Source: JAHJQZ01 sp963667595 (GTDB lineage Bacteria; Pseudomonadota; Alphaproteobacteria; Rhizobiales; Devosiaceae). From it: a DNA stretch of 64,000 nucleotides. The translations under genes and the position numbers were made by a program. The notes below the pieces were generated by a model. It had not been told where the DNA came from. It did no database searches and saw only the letters and a list, made by a program, of their open reading frames with translations. Shown piece after piece: positions 46,619 to 55,219 of this stretch (positions are counted from its first letter, which is position 1; each line of letters starts with the position of its first letter). The stretch lies in contig CAXXWD010000010.1 in the NCBI GenBank assembly GCA_963667595.2, positions 62,001 through 126,000 on the forward strand, written 5' to 3'.

Positions 46619-47440
46619 CTACCCCTTGTTCCCGGAGCTGACCTGTGAGCCGGCGGTGAACTGACGCTGGAACACCAGGAAGACAATCAGCGGAACGCTG
46701 GTTGTCACGATGGCGGCCACCGAACGAAGATCCCAGTTGAGATCGTAGGTGCCCGACACGCGCGTCAACAGAACCGGCAATGGCAGGTTGGTGCGCAAAT
46801 AGAGCATGGGCAGAAGCAGCGAATTCCAGGTCCAGAGGAATTGCAGGATGCCGACCGCGAAAATCGGGCTGATCATGTTGGGCAGAACGACATTCCAGAA
46901 TGTCGACATCGGCCCGCATCCGTCGACGCGTGCGGCCTCGATCAGCTCTTTCGGGAAGTCTTCGAGGAAGCTTTTGACCAGAAAGATCGACCAGGCGAAG
47001 CTCAGCCCGACATAGGGCACGATGACCGCGATGAAATTGTCGAGCATTCCGAGGTTTCGCCAGAGCTGGAAGAGCGGAATGATGACAACCTGCACAGGCA
47101 GCACGAATGCGTTGATGATGACGATCAGGATCACCCGCCGGAACGGGAATTTGAGAAAATGGAAGGCATAGGCGGCCGCAGGCGTCATCAGCATTGTGAG
47201 GAAGGTCGAAATGACGGCCAGTTGCGCCGTGGTCCAGAAGGACTGGGCGAGCGGATACTCGCTCCACACGCGTTGCCAGGCGCTGAGGGTGAAGCTCAGG
47301 TTGTCGATGCGCCACCAGCCCAGCGAAATCTCGCTCGGCGGCCGGATCGAGGTCACGATGATGCCGACGATCGGAATGATCCAGATGAAGGCGATGAGCC
47401 CGACCACGTAGGTGGGCCAGTGATAATTGCGACCGATCAT
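46619..47440 (-). CDS. Sugar ABC transporter permease (MalG type)
   Basis: 273 aa, six predicted helices, EAA loop KELIEAARVDGCGPMSTFW. It overlaps the upstream permease by four bases (ATGA). A 282-base gap in which I see no gene separates it from lacI, so lacI-ATPase-GH95 may have a separate promoter. Confidence 0.9.
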   Translation of the reverse strand: MIGRNYHWPTYVVGLIAFIWIIPIVGIIVTSIRPPSEISLGWWRIDNLSFTLSAWQRVWSEYPLAQSFWTTAQLAVISTFLTMLMTPAAAYAFHFLKFPFRRVILIVIINAFVLPVQVVIIPLFQLWRNLGMLDNFIAVIVPYVGLSFAWSIFLVKSFLEDFPKELIEAARVDGCGPMSTFWNVVLPNMISPIFAVGILQFLWTWNSLLLPMLYLRTNLPLPVLLTRVSGTYDLNWDLRSVAAIVTTSVPLIVFLVFQRQFTAGSQVSSGNKG

Positions 47441-48402
47441 TTGGCACCTGCCGTGCGCTGGATGATGGCCGGAAGCGAGATGACGAGAACGGCGACCAGA
47501 AGGACGACGGTCGATGCGGCGCCATAGCCGAGTTTGAACTGCATCATCGATTCCCGGTACATGAAGTAGCCGACCGTTTCGGTGGCCCGCATCGGCCCGC
47601 CGCCGGTCAGCACATAGATGATGTCGAATGCACGCAAGGCATTCAGAAGATTAAGGAAGATGGCGACGCGCGCGCCCGGCATCGACAACGGCACCATGAT
47701 GTGACGCATGATGGCGAGCGGTTTGGCGCCGTCCATGTAGGCGGCTTCGAGAACGGTCTTGGGGATGGCTTGCACCGATGCGAAACACAGCATCAACGGC
47801 AGACCGACGGCGCTCCAGCAGGCGGCCATGATGATGGCCCACAAAGCCGTGTTGGCGTCGCCCAGCCAGGGATGCGCAAAACCCGGCGAAAACAGCCCGA
47901 TAACGGAATTGAGGAGCCCGCCCTGATCGGGACGCAGGATGCCGATCCACATATAGCCGCTGACAGCTTCGGAAACGCCGAAGGCGGCAAAGATCATCAC
48001 CCTGAAGGGCAAGGTCCGTTTCGGCGAGAAGGAACAGAGCATGGCGATCGCCCAGCCGAGGCTCACTGACACAGTGGTCGTGACGAGCGTGAAGACGAGC
48101 GTTGTCAGCAGTGTTTCGCGGAAAGCCGGATCGACGAAGAGCTTCAGATAGTTGGTTACTCCGATGAACTTGCCGGGATTAAGTCCCTTGGCGCTGAAAA
48201 AGCTCAGCCTGATCGTTTCGGCAAGCGGGTACAGGACCGAGATCGCGAACAACAGGATAACCGGAGCGATCAGCAGATAGGCCGTTGGCACCGCTCTCAG
48301 GCGCTTGGGGCGACCGGCGGGCGTGAAACCACGCCCACCAGTCTTCCGGGAGGAACCCGTACCGTCGAGATCAGTCTCGGCATGTCGAGCAGAAGCGATC
48401 AC
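47437..48402 (-). CDS. Sugar ABC transporter permease (MalF type)
   Basis: 321 aa with a long basic N terminus before six predicted helices and an EAA loop KTVLEAAYMDGAKPLAIMR. The start is a GTG at 48402 that overlaps the stop of the binding-protein gene (GTGA), so translation is coupled. A shorter start cannot be excluded because the first 40 residues are low-complexity. Confidence 0.88.
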   Translation of the reverse strand: MIASARHAETDLDGTGSSRKTGGRGFTPAGRPKRLRAVPTAYLLIAPVILLFAISVLYPLAETIRLSFFSAKGLNPGKFIGVTNYLKLFVDPAFRETLLTTLVFTLVTTTVSVSLGWAIAMLCSFSPKRTLPFRVMIFAAFGVSEAVSGYMWIGILRPDQGGLLNSVIGLFSPGFAHPWLGDANTALWAIIMAACWSAVGLPLMLCFASVQAIPKTVLEAAYMDGAKPLAIMRHIMVPLSMPGARVAIFLNLLNALRAFDIIYVLTGGGPMRATETVGYFMYRESMMQFKLGYGAASTVVLLVAVLVISLPAIIQRTAGAK

Positions 48403-49688
48403 TGGACGCTCTCGGCCTTGGCTTCGATGGCCGCCAGAACCTTGTCGATATTGGCTTCGGAAGGATCTTGCAGGAAACGCTGAAGCTGGACGCGATATTC
48501 GTCGACGAGATCACCGGGAAGCAGGTCACCGAGCACGAACTGCACCTTGGCCTTGGCAACGGCCGCCGTGGCGATCTGCTGAACCGGTCCGAGCAGGGAG
48601 GTATCGGCTTCGCTGCTTGGCGAGGAATAGCCGTACTTGGCCAGAACCTCGGTCGCCGCCTTGCTCGAAACGAAGTCGAGGAAGGCATTGGCCGCCTCCG
48701 GGTTGGCGCCATTGGACGTCACGTTGAGTTCCTTGGCATCGACGCTGGAGGTGTCGTCATGTCCCATGCCGAGCGTCGGGAACTGGAAGAGCGAATAGTC
48801 GACGCCTTCCTTGAGGCCGTAATCATTGGTCGCGCGACCATTCATCCACGTGCCGATCAGCAGGTAGTTGCTGGTGTTGGCCTGGAAAACCTGGTCGGCC
48901 GCGCCGTCCCAGTCATTGGCGAACATCTGGGCGGGCGTGCCGCAGCAGCCGGCGTTCAGCATCTCGGCGAACTTGAGCATGGTCGTCTTGATCACGGGGT
49001 CGGTCCAGGAGATCTCGTGCGCGGCGAGTTTGGCCGCCACATCGACGCCGGCGGTCCTCAAAAGCAGCGTTTCGAACCATTCGCCATGGGCCCAGTACTT
49101 GCCGGGCATGGCGACCGGCACGTCGTAGCCGACGGCCTTGAGCTTGTCGAAGCTCGCAAGGAATTCGTCCCAGCTCTTGGGCGTTTCGATGCCGGCCTTT
49201 TCAAGATGTCCGGTCTTGTACCAGATGCCCGAGCGGTCGCCATAGGTGAAGGTCACGCCATAGGTTTCGCCGTTGATCGAACCGAGCTGACGCCAGGATT
49301 CGGAGAGCTTGGCGTCCCAGCCATAGCTGTCCCACACGTCGTCGACCGGCCGCAGGACGCCGGCGTCATTAAGCTCGGCGCGGAAGGCCGGCCAGGTGTT
49401 GATGATGATGTCGACGACCTCGCCCCCCAAAAGCGCGGTCCGGATGCCGCCGCGTGCGTCGCCTTGCGCCGTCACCTCGAAATTGCGGATCTTCACGTCG
49501 GGATAGGCCTGGCTGAACGCCGCTTCCATCTCCTCCCACATCTTGCCGTCCGAACCGGTCAGCCAGTTGAGAATGACGAGTTCGCCACTGGGGGCGGCCT
49601 GCACCAGCGACACAGTGCCGGCCATCGCCGCCACGGAAAGGGCCGCCAGGCTGATCGTCCGGGACATGAAGTTGCTCACTTTTGACAT
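48399..49688 (-). CDS. Sugar ABC transporter substrate-binding protein
   Basis: 429 aa, family 1 solute-binding protein, periplasmic. The signal peptide covers about 1-31 (cleavage near VQA-AP), with no lipobox. The mature protein begins LVILNWLTGSDGKMW. AAAGGAGGAA precedes the ATG. It leads the LacI-controlled operon, divergent from the 801-residue hydrolase. The presumed ligand is a fucosylated or related oligosaccharide, from the GH95 partner (inference). Confidence 0.9.
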   Translation of the reverse strand: MSKVSNFMSRTISLAALSVAAMAGTVSLVQAAPSGELVILNWLTGSDGKMWEEMEAAFSQAYPDVKIRNFEVTAQGDARGGIRTALLGGEVVDIIINTWPAFRAELNDAGVLRPVDDVWDSYGWDAKLSESWRQLGSINGETYGVTFTYGDRSGIWYKTGHLEKAGIETPKSWDEFLASFDKLKAVGYDVPVAMPGKYWAHGEWFETLLLRTAGVDVAAKLAAHEISWTDPVIKTTMLKFAEMLNAGCCGTPAQMFANDWDGAADQVFQANTSNYLLIGTWMNGRATNDYGLKEGVDYSLFQFPTLGMGHDDTSSVDAKELNVTSNGANPEAANAFLDFVSSKAATEVLAKYGYSSPSSEADTSLLGPVQQIATAAVAKAKVQFVLGDLLPGDLVDEYRVQLQRFLQDPSEANIDKVLAAIEAKAESVQ

Positions 49689-49749
49689 ATCATTCCTCCT
49701 TTGGATGAGCGCGAAATTGTTGTTGTTGTCGGTCGCTCGATCAACTAAG

Positions 49750-49764
49750 TTGAAACGTTATCAA
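49750..49764. promoter_or_regulatory. LacI-family operator candidate
   Basis: TTGAAACGTTATCAA carries the AACGTT core of LacI-family sites with TTGA and TCAA arms, lacking one base for perfect symmetry. It lies in the 195-base divergent region between the binding-protein gene and the 801-residue hydrolase, so it could control both directions. Confidence 0.5.
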
Positions 49765-49883
49765 GTTCTGGCAAATATGCAAGAGGCGATTCCGGATCGG
49801 AACACACGTGTGTATGAAAGCCTGCCAGAAAAGGCGAAAACCGGCCGTTTTCCGGCAAAAATCGCGAATTTGGAGAAGGTTGC

Positions 49884-52289
49884 ATGACCATCAGCACGAC
49901 CAGCAAACCGATCTGTCCGGGCTATTCGAGCCGTGAATCGGGCAGCGCGACGCCGCCGGAGGTGAGGTTCGACAACAACAAGTTGATTGTTGCGTCGCTT
50001 GGGCAGGCCGTTCTGGATGACCCGGTTCCCGGTCAGTGCGTCGGCACCTGGATGCTGATGGCCGTCTTCCTTCGCGGGACCGATCCGGTCGCCGTATTCG
50101 AGCAGATCGACACGCAGGAAGGCGATATTGCCTTTGTCGGCGCGTCCGGAGTCATGCGGATGAGCGGCAAGTCGCTCGAACCGACCAGCGAAGGGGAGGC
50201 GGGGCTTCAGGCCAACAAGGTCGCTTCCTGGTATCGCGGACACGCCAAGGAAGATGTCATGCCCGATCATCGCGATGTGATGCGCGACGAATTGCTCGCC
50301 AACGGCCGGGATCCCGATTTCGAAGACGTCGCAGGCTGCTATCCTCCTGTTCGTCAGGCCTTTTTCGAAGGCCATTTGCGGCCGCACAGCTTTGTCGGCA
50401 CGGCCATTTCCAACGACGTCGTGCCGCTTTTTTATGAAGACGTCACCATGGTCAGTCGCGTACCGATCGGTGTCGTCGCGCCGGGAAGCGAAAAGGCCAT
50501 GGCGGCCGGCGACCTCTGGGAAGGGCTCGTCGGCGGCTGGACGCCGCTGGTGCGCACCGTCTATCCGATCGGCCCCGAAGACTGCTGGGAAGTCATCACT
50601 TTCGCATCGAGCCCCACCGCCAACGATTTCAAGCAGCCCGTCTGGTACCGCTTCGTTCATCTCAAAGCCGGAAAGGTCGTCGAAACCCGCTATGTCGATT
50701 CGTTCCTGCCGCATCCGCATGAAGGCAAAGACATCAGGGAACGTTTCTACGCGGAGCTGTTCGAGACGCTCGCCTATTGGGATCGCGAGATCGATGGCGG
50801 CATGGTCGTTACCGGCTGGGACTGGCTCGATAAGCGCAGCCACCATGCCTTTGCCCGCGAAATGATCACGCGCCACGGCGCCCATCCGAAATACGGCATC
50901 GCCGACCAGGCCTATGCCGGCGCCGAGCATGACGGGTTTCAGGACGTGCTTGTTTCAAGCGTTCTGGGGTGTCTCGAATGGGGGTATTTCACCCGCGCCC
51001 GCGCCTATCTCGACGACTATTTCACCCATTTCGTCCGATCCGACGGCACGCTGCACTATCGTGGGCCGGAAATGGGCAAATACGGAGTGTCGCTCACCTG
51101 TATCGGGCTTTACACCGCCTATACCGGCGACGGTTCGCTGCTCGTTGCGCACCGGGAAAAGATCGACGCCATTGCCGACATGCTCTTGGGCCGCTGGCGC
51201 AGGGCGCGCGAATGCGCCCCGAACGATCCGGCCTATGGCATGATCCCGGGCTATCACGAGGCGGACATCAACTTCCTTACGCCCAATGTCTACGAACTCG
51301 GCTACGACCGGCCCTATCTGTCCAATACCGGGGAGGCCTGGCGCGGGCTCAGGGATATCGCCGCGGCCTACAGCGCCTTGGCAGAGACCTCTTCGGATGC
51401 GAACCTCGCGCAGCGCGGCAGCGACCTGGCGGCAGCGGCGGCCGAAATCTTCAAGGATGCGAGAAACGGCGTCGACCGGTCCTGGATCGTCAAAAACGGC
51501 GTCGAAGGCCTGCCGATCATCGCCGGCGACAAAACCTTCTACTGGGAGCACGCGTATCGGGCGCGGCCGGAATCCTACGATGAAAACCGCGTGTGGTCGG
51601 AACTCTATTTCGGCGGTGCCACCTCCGAAAAGAGCGTCCGACGTATCTGGGAGATTGCCGGGGAACGAGGCCACACCACTCTCGGCGTGTTCAACAACAG
51701 AAAGAGCCTTGTCGGTTTTCTTGTCTGGGAGGAAATCGCCGGTCTCATTCAGAACGACATGATCCCCGAGGCGCTGCTCGTTTTCTACGCCCAGGCCATC
51801 CACGCCCACACGCGCGGCACCTGGACCGCGATCGAATGCGTCGACATGGATCGCGCCCGTGGCGCGCACAGTCCCTATTGCCTGCCCTCGCAGATGACCG
51901 TGCCGATCGCGGCCAAATGGCTTTTGGTCTACGAGGAGCCGGTGAGCGGCATAATCACCCTTGGCCGAGGCATCCCGCGCACCTGTCTGGCGCATGGCAA
52001 GACCATCGGCGTGACAAACGCCCCAAGCCGTCGCGGCAAGATCGGCTTTTCGCTGATCTCCCGTATCGAGGACGGCGAAATCTCGGCAAGCGTCAGCCTT
52101 CCGATGCGTCCCGGCGCGCCGATCCGCCTGCGTATCCGCGCGCCGGAACCGTTCGTGCTGCAATCGGCGACGGCGACAAGCCATGAGGGGATGAACCTTG
52201 GCATCGACAAGGATTGTGTCTGCCTTCCCGAGGGGCTGACAGGCGAAATCCGGATAAAAACCCAGTGGCGCCGTGAAACGGTTGTTTGA
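49884..52289 (+). CDS. Putative six-hairpin glycosidase, family not recognised
   Basis: 801 aa, no signal peptide. An N-terminal beta-rich part (about 25-300) is followed by an apparently helical region with an alternating pattern typical of (alpha/alpha)6 barrels (LGCLEWGYFTRARAYLDDYF, ALAETSSDANLAQRGSDLA) and a C-terminal beta part. Candidate catalytic carboxylates lie in IPGYHEADINF and TWTAIECVDMD, but I cannot assign them. GGAGAAGG precedes the ATG. Divergent promoter with the LacI-regulated sugar importer strongly suggests a role in breaking down the imported glycan. A glycoside hydrolase is my best reading; the family is unknown to me. Confidence 0.6.
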   Translation: MTISTTSKPICPGYSSRESGSATPPEVRFDNNKLIVASLGQAVLDDPVPGQCVGTWMLMAVFLRGTDPVAVFEQIDTQEGDIAFVGASGVMRMSGKSLEPTSEGEAGLQANKVASWYRGHAKEDVMPDHRDVMRDELLANGRDPDFEDVAGCYPPVRQAFFEGHLRPHSFVGTAISNDVVPLFYEDVTMVSRVPIGVVAPGSEKAMAAGDLWEGLVGGWTPLVRTVYPIGPEDCWEVITFASSPTANDFKQPVWYRFVHLKAGKVVETRYVDSFLPHPHEGKDIRERFYAELFETLAYWDREIDGGMVVTGWDWLDKRSHHAFAREMITRHGAHPKYGIADQAYAGAEHDGFQDVLVSSVLGCLEWGYFTRARAYLDDYFTHFVRSDGTLHYRGPEMGKYGVSLTCIGLYTAYTGDGSLLVAHREKIDAIADMLLGRWRRARECAPNDPAYGMIPGYHEADINFLTPNVYELGYDRPYLSNTGEAWRGLRDIAAAYSALAETSSDANLAQRGSDLAAAAAEIFKDARNGVDRSWIVKNGVEGLPIIAGDKTFYWEHAYRARPESYDENRVWSELYFGGATSEKSVRRIWEIAGERGHTTLGVFNNRKSLVGFLVWEEIAGLIQNDMIPEALLVFYAQAIHAHTRGTWTAIECVDMDRARGAHSPYCLPSQMTVPIAAKWLLVYEEPVSGIITLGRGIPRTCLAHGKTIGVTNAPSRRGKIGFSLISRIEDGEISASVSLPMRPGAPIRLRIRAPEPFVLQSATATSHEGMNLGIDKDCVCLPEGLTGEIRIKTQWRRETVV

Positions 52290-52310
52290 AGCGGTAGGCG
52301 GAAGAACTGG

Positions 52311-52457
52311 CGTGTTTTCAGGCGAAGTGGGTACCGGTTCGCCGGTTCGAGTGAAGAGGATCAGAAAACAGTCCAGTGGACTGTTTTCCCGATGAACACG
52401 CCATAACAAGAAGAGAGAGCAGATCACCCGATTCAACTGAAACGTGATCTGCTCTAG
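52311..52457. repeat. Dispersed intergenic mosaic repeat (copy B), with internal hairpin
   Basis: Same end modules as the copy at 12927-13020. An inserted perfect hairpin, GAAAACAGTCC (52364-52374) with GGACTGTTTTC (52378-52388) and a 3-base loop, sits in its middle and may stop transcripts from the 801-residue gene that ends at 52289. Confidence 0.65.
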
Positions 52458-52521
52458 AACCATCGGCCTTTCAAAGTGACCGGTTGTCGTTCGTCATCTG
52501 AGCGTTGCAACAATGCCCGGA

Positions 52522-52685
52522 GTCATCCCGGTGCTTGACGCCGGGACCCACTCGCATCGGCAGCATGCCAAAGTGCCTTTTGGATAATCGATTGATATCT
52601 ATTCGCTTTATCGGCCGGTGAGTATACTTCCAGCTAGGGACAAGGTGCACCAAGAGTGGGTCCCGGCATCACGTGCCGAAACGAC
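52522..52685. repeat. Dispersed intergenic palindrome (copy 2)
   Basis: A 32-base arm (52522-52553, GTCATCCCGGTGCTTGACGC start) is inverted at 52654-52685 (GAGTGGGTCCCGGC start) with a spacer of about 100 bases. The arm design matches the copy at 3705-3792. The remaining bases up to 52845 contain a 7-pair hairpin (CCTTCCC at 52785, GGGAAGG at 52797) but no gene. Confidence 0.7.
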
Positions 52686-52845
52686 CACGGAAGAGATGAG
52701 ACGTTTATTTGAAAAACATACCACGACAAAAAACATCAAACGCGTTTAGGGCAAGGGCTGCTGGCATAAGTCCTGTTCGCCAACCCTTCCCGTCAAGGGA
52801 AGGCAAGCCGTGCGGCTGCACTTCGATCATAACCTGAAAGATTCT

Positions 52846-52871
52846 CTAGTGGTCAAAATCTGACACTTGGT
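52846..52871 (+). repeat. Left terminal inverted repeat of the cassette
   Basis: 26 bases beginning CTAGTGGTCAAAATCTGACA, identical in inverse to 55087-55112. Similarity stops abruptly on both sides. Confidence 0.85.
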
Positions 52872-53067
52872 GCCGTGGGGCGGGCGTCGGCAATCGACCT
52901 CATTTCGGTCGTTGCCGTCCCATGTGAAAGTCTCGAAAGCTGCCATTCAGCCGCAATGGGCCGTATCCGCCAAGCACCCCATTTTCAGTCATTTGAATCC
53001 GATGAAGTTGTTGCGCAGCCGATGGGACGAAATTACTCTCTGCGCGGCTGGCCTGATAGGACGAAGC

Positions 53068-53661
53068 ATGGCGACAGATGACATCACCAAGATATCGAGC
53101 CCGTGTCTTTGCGGTAAAGGCAAGATCGTCGTGACGCAATCCATGCCCGACCGTGCATGGGTGCGGGAGAGCCAAATCAGCTACACTGCGGAAATCGACT
53201 GTCCAGATTGCGCTGAGACTTACGTCGTGCATCACGACTATCACAGTCTGCCCAGCCTCGTCCGACGAGAGGACGTTAGGAAACGTGACGCTGCCACTGC
53301 ACGCAGGAAGGCGGCCGAGAACGAGGTCGCTACGTCCGCAGAGGCTCAGCGTTTGATCCCGCGTATCGTGTCGGCAATCGACTCGCAACCCTCAATGGCG
53401 GCGCGGCACCGAGCGTTGCAACGCTTCCATCTCTCCTATGAATCGCTTGGGACCTATCGAAAGCGCCCCTACGACGGGGAGCATGCTGTGAGAACCGCGT
53501 CTGGGGGACACCTGGCCGACATTGGCAGCCATCCTGATATGGGCGGCGAGGATGCTGCGTACTTCGCGGCCTCCGCGGAGAAGATCAAGGCGCTCGCCGC
53601 TGAAGAGCGAGCCCTCGAGATCCAACCGGTGAGGACCAATGCACGTTGGATGCGCCTCTGA
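53068..53661 (+). CDS. Cys-rich zinc-ribbon-like hypothetical protein
   Basis: 197 aa, family not recognised. Two cysteine pairs, Cys13-x-Cys15 and Cys45-x2-Cys48, spaced 29 residues apart, suggest a zinc ribbon at the N terminus. A charged helical stretch (about 65-110) and a C-terminal part rich in Ala and Glu follow. ATG 53068 is supported by AGGA upstream; a longer frame reaches back into the terminal repeat and looks spurious. It lies 49 bases before the DUF3800-like gene within the inverted-repeat cassette, so the two probably act together. Confidence 0.65.
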   Translation: MATDDITKISSPCLCGKGKIVVTQSMPDRAWVRESQISYTAEIDCPDCAETYVVHHDYHSLPSLVRREDVRKRDAATARRKAAENEVATSAEAQRLIPRIVSAIDSQPSMAARHRALQRFHLSYESLGTYRKRPYDGEHAVRTASGGHLADIGSHPDMGGEDAAYFAASAEKIKALAAEERALEIQPVRTNARWMRL

Positions 53662-53710
53662 TCCCGGCTTGCTTCGGTACGATTGACACCAACGAAGCTA
53701 TGGTTAGGGC

Positions 53711-54829
53711 GTGACACCGATAGGACTAGACGTCAACAAAATGCGGGATTTGGTCATCGCGCTGCATGGCCTCATGACGGCCGATCGCGCCTACGTGATG
53801 TACTACGACGAGACGAACAATATCCGGCGGCTGCACGTTCGTCCCGACGGTTTGAATGTTCCAAACCCGCAATGCTTCGTGGTGGGTGGCGTCGCTCACG
53901 CAGGACCTGTTCGGTCCATCATGCTGAATGAGTTGCGCGACACGCTTCGGATTCAGAAATCTGCAGCCGAACTGAAACTCAAGCATATCGCAAAGGGTAA
54001 TTTCTTGGAATTGATCGACAATGCGCGGATGGAGACATTCCTTGCTTGGGTCAAAGACCAAGACCTTTTTATCCATTTCTCGGTGCTTGATCCGCTGTAC
54101 TGGTCCATCGTCGACGTGGTGGATTCGATCTTAGGGGAGCACGACGAGCCGGCGCTATTTGTGCATCACATGCAGCTCAAGAATGATCTCTACGCCGTGC
54201 TGCGACACGATTACGATCAAACCGTCGCGCTGTTCCGGCGATATTCCTATCCGAACGTCGGGCGGGAGAGGTGTCCTGCATTCATTGCTGATCTACTCGA
54301 TCTCATCCAAGCGCATGAAGCGCTATTGATCCCCTTCAACTTCATGATGCTGAAAGGCGTCGTGCAGATCGCGAAGACGTTGGATAGTCTGCCGTTCCTT
54401 GAGGATGTTGAGCCGAACGTGCTGATTGATGGTTTTGGCCAGTTCTTCGTGGAGAGGCTTTGCCTCCTCAAGAATGCTAACCACATTCTTGATGTCGAGG
54501 AGGTCATTCGCGAGCACCTTGCGGGGATCGAGTTCCGCGATGGTGACTATGTTCTCACGCACTATCGCTTCGCTGTTTCCCACGATGAACCGGGAATTCA
54601 GATCGCGGACCTGATCATCGGCCTGATAGGCAAGTTCTTCTCGTTTATATGCGAAACATCTCACGATGAAATCGTAAGGACGCGGAATGGCTTGACGGCG
54701 CAGCAGCACCGAACCCTGCGGCTGCTTGGCGAGCTCTCCGATCGTTCAATTTCTGAGAATCCGGTGTTCGCGCACTACGTCTTGAGCCTCTCGGACCAGC
54801 AAAAGGCTTCGGAGCTTCTCGGGTATTGA
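53711..54829 (+). CDS. DUF3800-like protein
   Basis: 372 aa. YYDETNN at residues 31-37 replaces the usual YIDESG of DUF3800, and EPGIQIADLIIG (Asp300) matches the family's C-terminal acidic motif; Glu/Lys in SAAELKLKHI fits the middle motif. The family is thought to have an RNase H-like fold and is often found in mobile or defence-linked loci, but its activity is not established. The start is GTG 53711, or ATG 53741. Codon use is less GC-rich than in neighbouring genes. Second gene of the cassette. Confidence 0.7.
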   Translation: MTPIGLDVNKMRDLVIALHGLMTADRAYVMYYDETNNIRRLHVRPDGLNVPNPQCFVVGGVAHAGPVRSIMLNELRDTLRIQKSAAELKLKHIAKGNFLELIDNARMETFLAWVKDQDLFIHFSVLDPLYWSIVDVVDSILGEHDEPALFVHHMQLKNDLYAVLRHDYDQTVALFRRYSYPNVGRERCPAFIADLLDLIQAHEALLIPFNFMMLKGVVQIAKTLDSLPFLEDVEPNVLIDGFGQFFVERLCLLKNANHILDVEEVIREHLAGIEFRDGDYVLTHYRFAVSHDEPGIQIADLIIGLIGKFFSFICETSHDEIVRTRNGLTAQQHRTLRLLGELSDRSISENPVFAHYVLSLSDQQKASELLGY

Positions 54830-55086
54830 TGGTGCAGGCGATCCGTTGAACGACTAACCGATGACAATGGGATAGGACATATTGTGGCGAGAAAACATTG
54901 TTGCTCGCCGACACGAAAGTGGCTGAGCCGGACAAACCACGGCCCGATGTAATTCCTGGGCGGCTCAAGATTGTCGCTTGGGGCAATCCGAGAAGCAGCT
55001 TATGTCTGCTTTTCCCACCCACTGTTCAACACAAGTCAGGCCGGAAACCACCAATCCCGGTCGTTGGGCGATCGATCCTTGCGGGT

Positions 55087-55112
55087 ACCAAGTGTCAGAT
55101 TTTGACCACTAG
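55087..55112 (-). repeat. Right terminal inverted repeat of the cassette
   Basis: Exact inverse copy of 52846-52871; it ends 107 bases before the dppF-like stop codon. Confidence 0.85.
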
Positions 55113-55219
55113 GTTGGTTTTTCCCGAAAACCGATACCCCTTTTTTTGCCCGATACTCTATCGACGGTTTTGCTTCACGCGGACCGCATTGGTCCCGCCA
55201 GCGGCAAAGCCGATACCCG

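Larger units (their letters stand above)
52846..55112. mobile_element. Transposase-less cassette bounded by 26-bp perfect inverted repeats
   Basis: A 26-base sequence starting CTAGTGGTCAAAATC at 52846-52871 is repeated exactly, inverted, at 55087-55112. Between them lie only two genes (53068-53661 and 53711-54829), both unlike their surroundings and less GC-rich than neighbours. If the element ends at TGGTCA...TGACCA, the CTAG on both sides could be a 4-base target duplication; CTAG targets are known for IS481-type elements. No transposase frame exists, so this resembles a mobile insertion cassette moved in trans. Bases 54830-55086 hold no credible gene. Confidence 0.7.

Noticed and set aside
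52846..52871. Reading the inverted repeat as a CRISPR or attachment site
   Set aside because: Only two copies exist, inverted and 2.2 kb apart, with no integrase or array; terminal repeats of an insertion element fit better.
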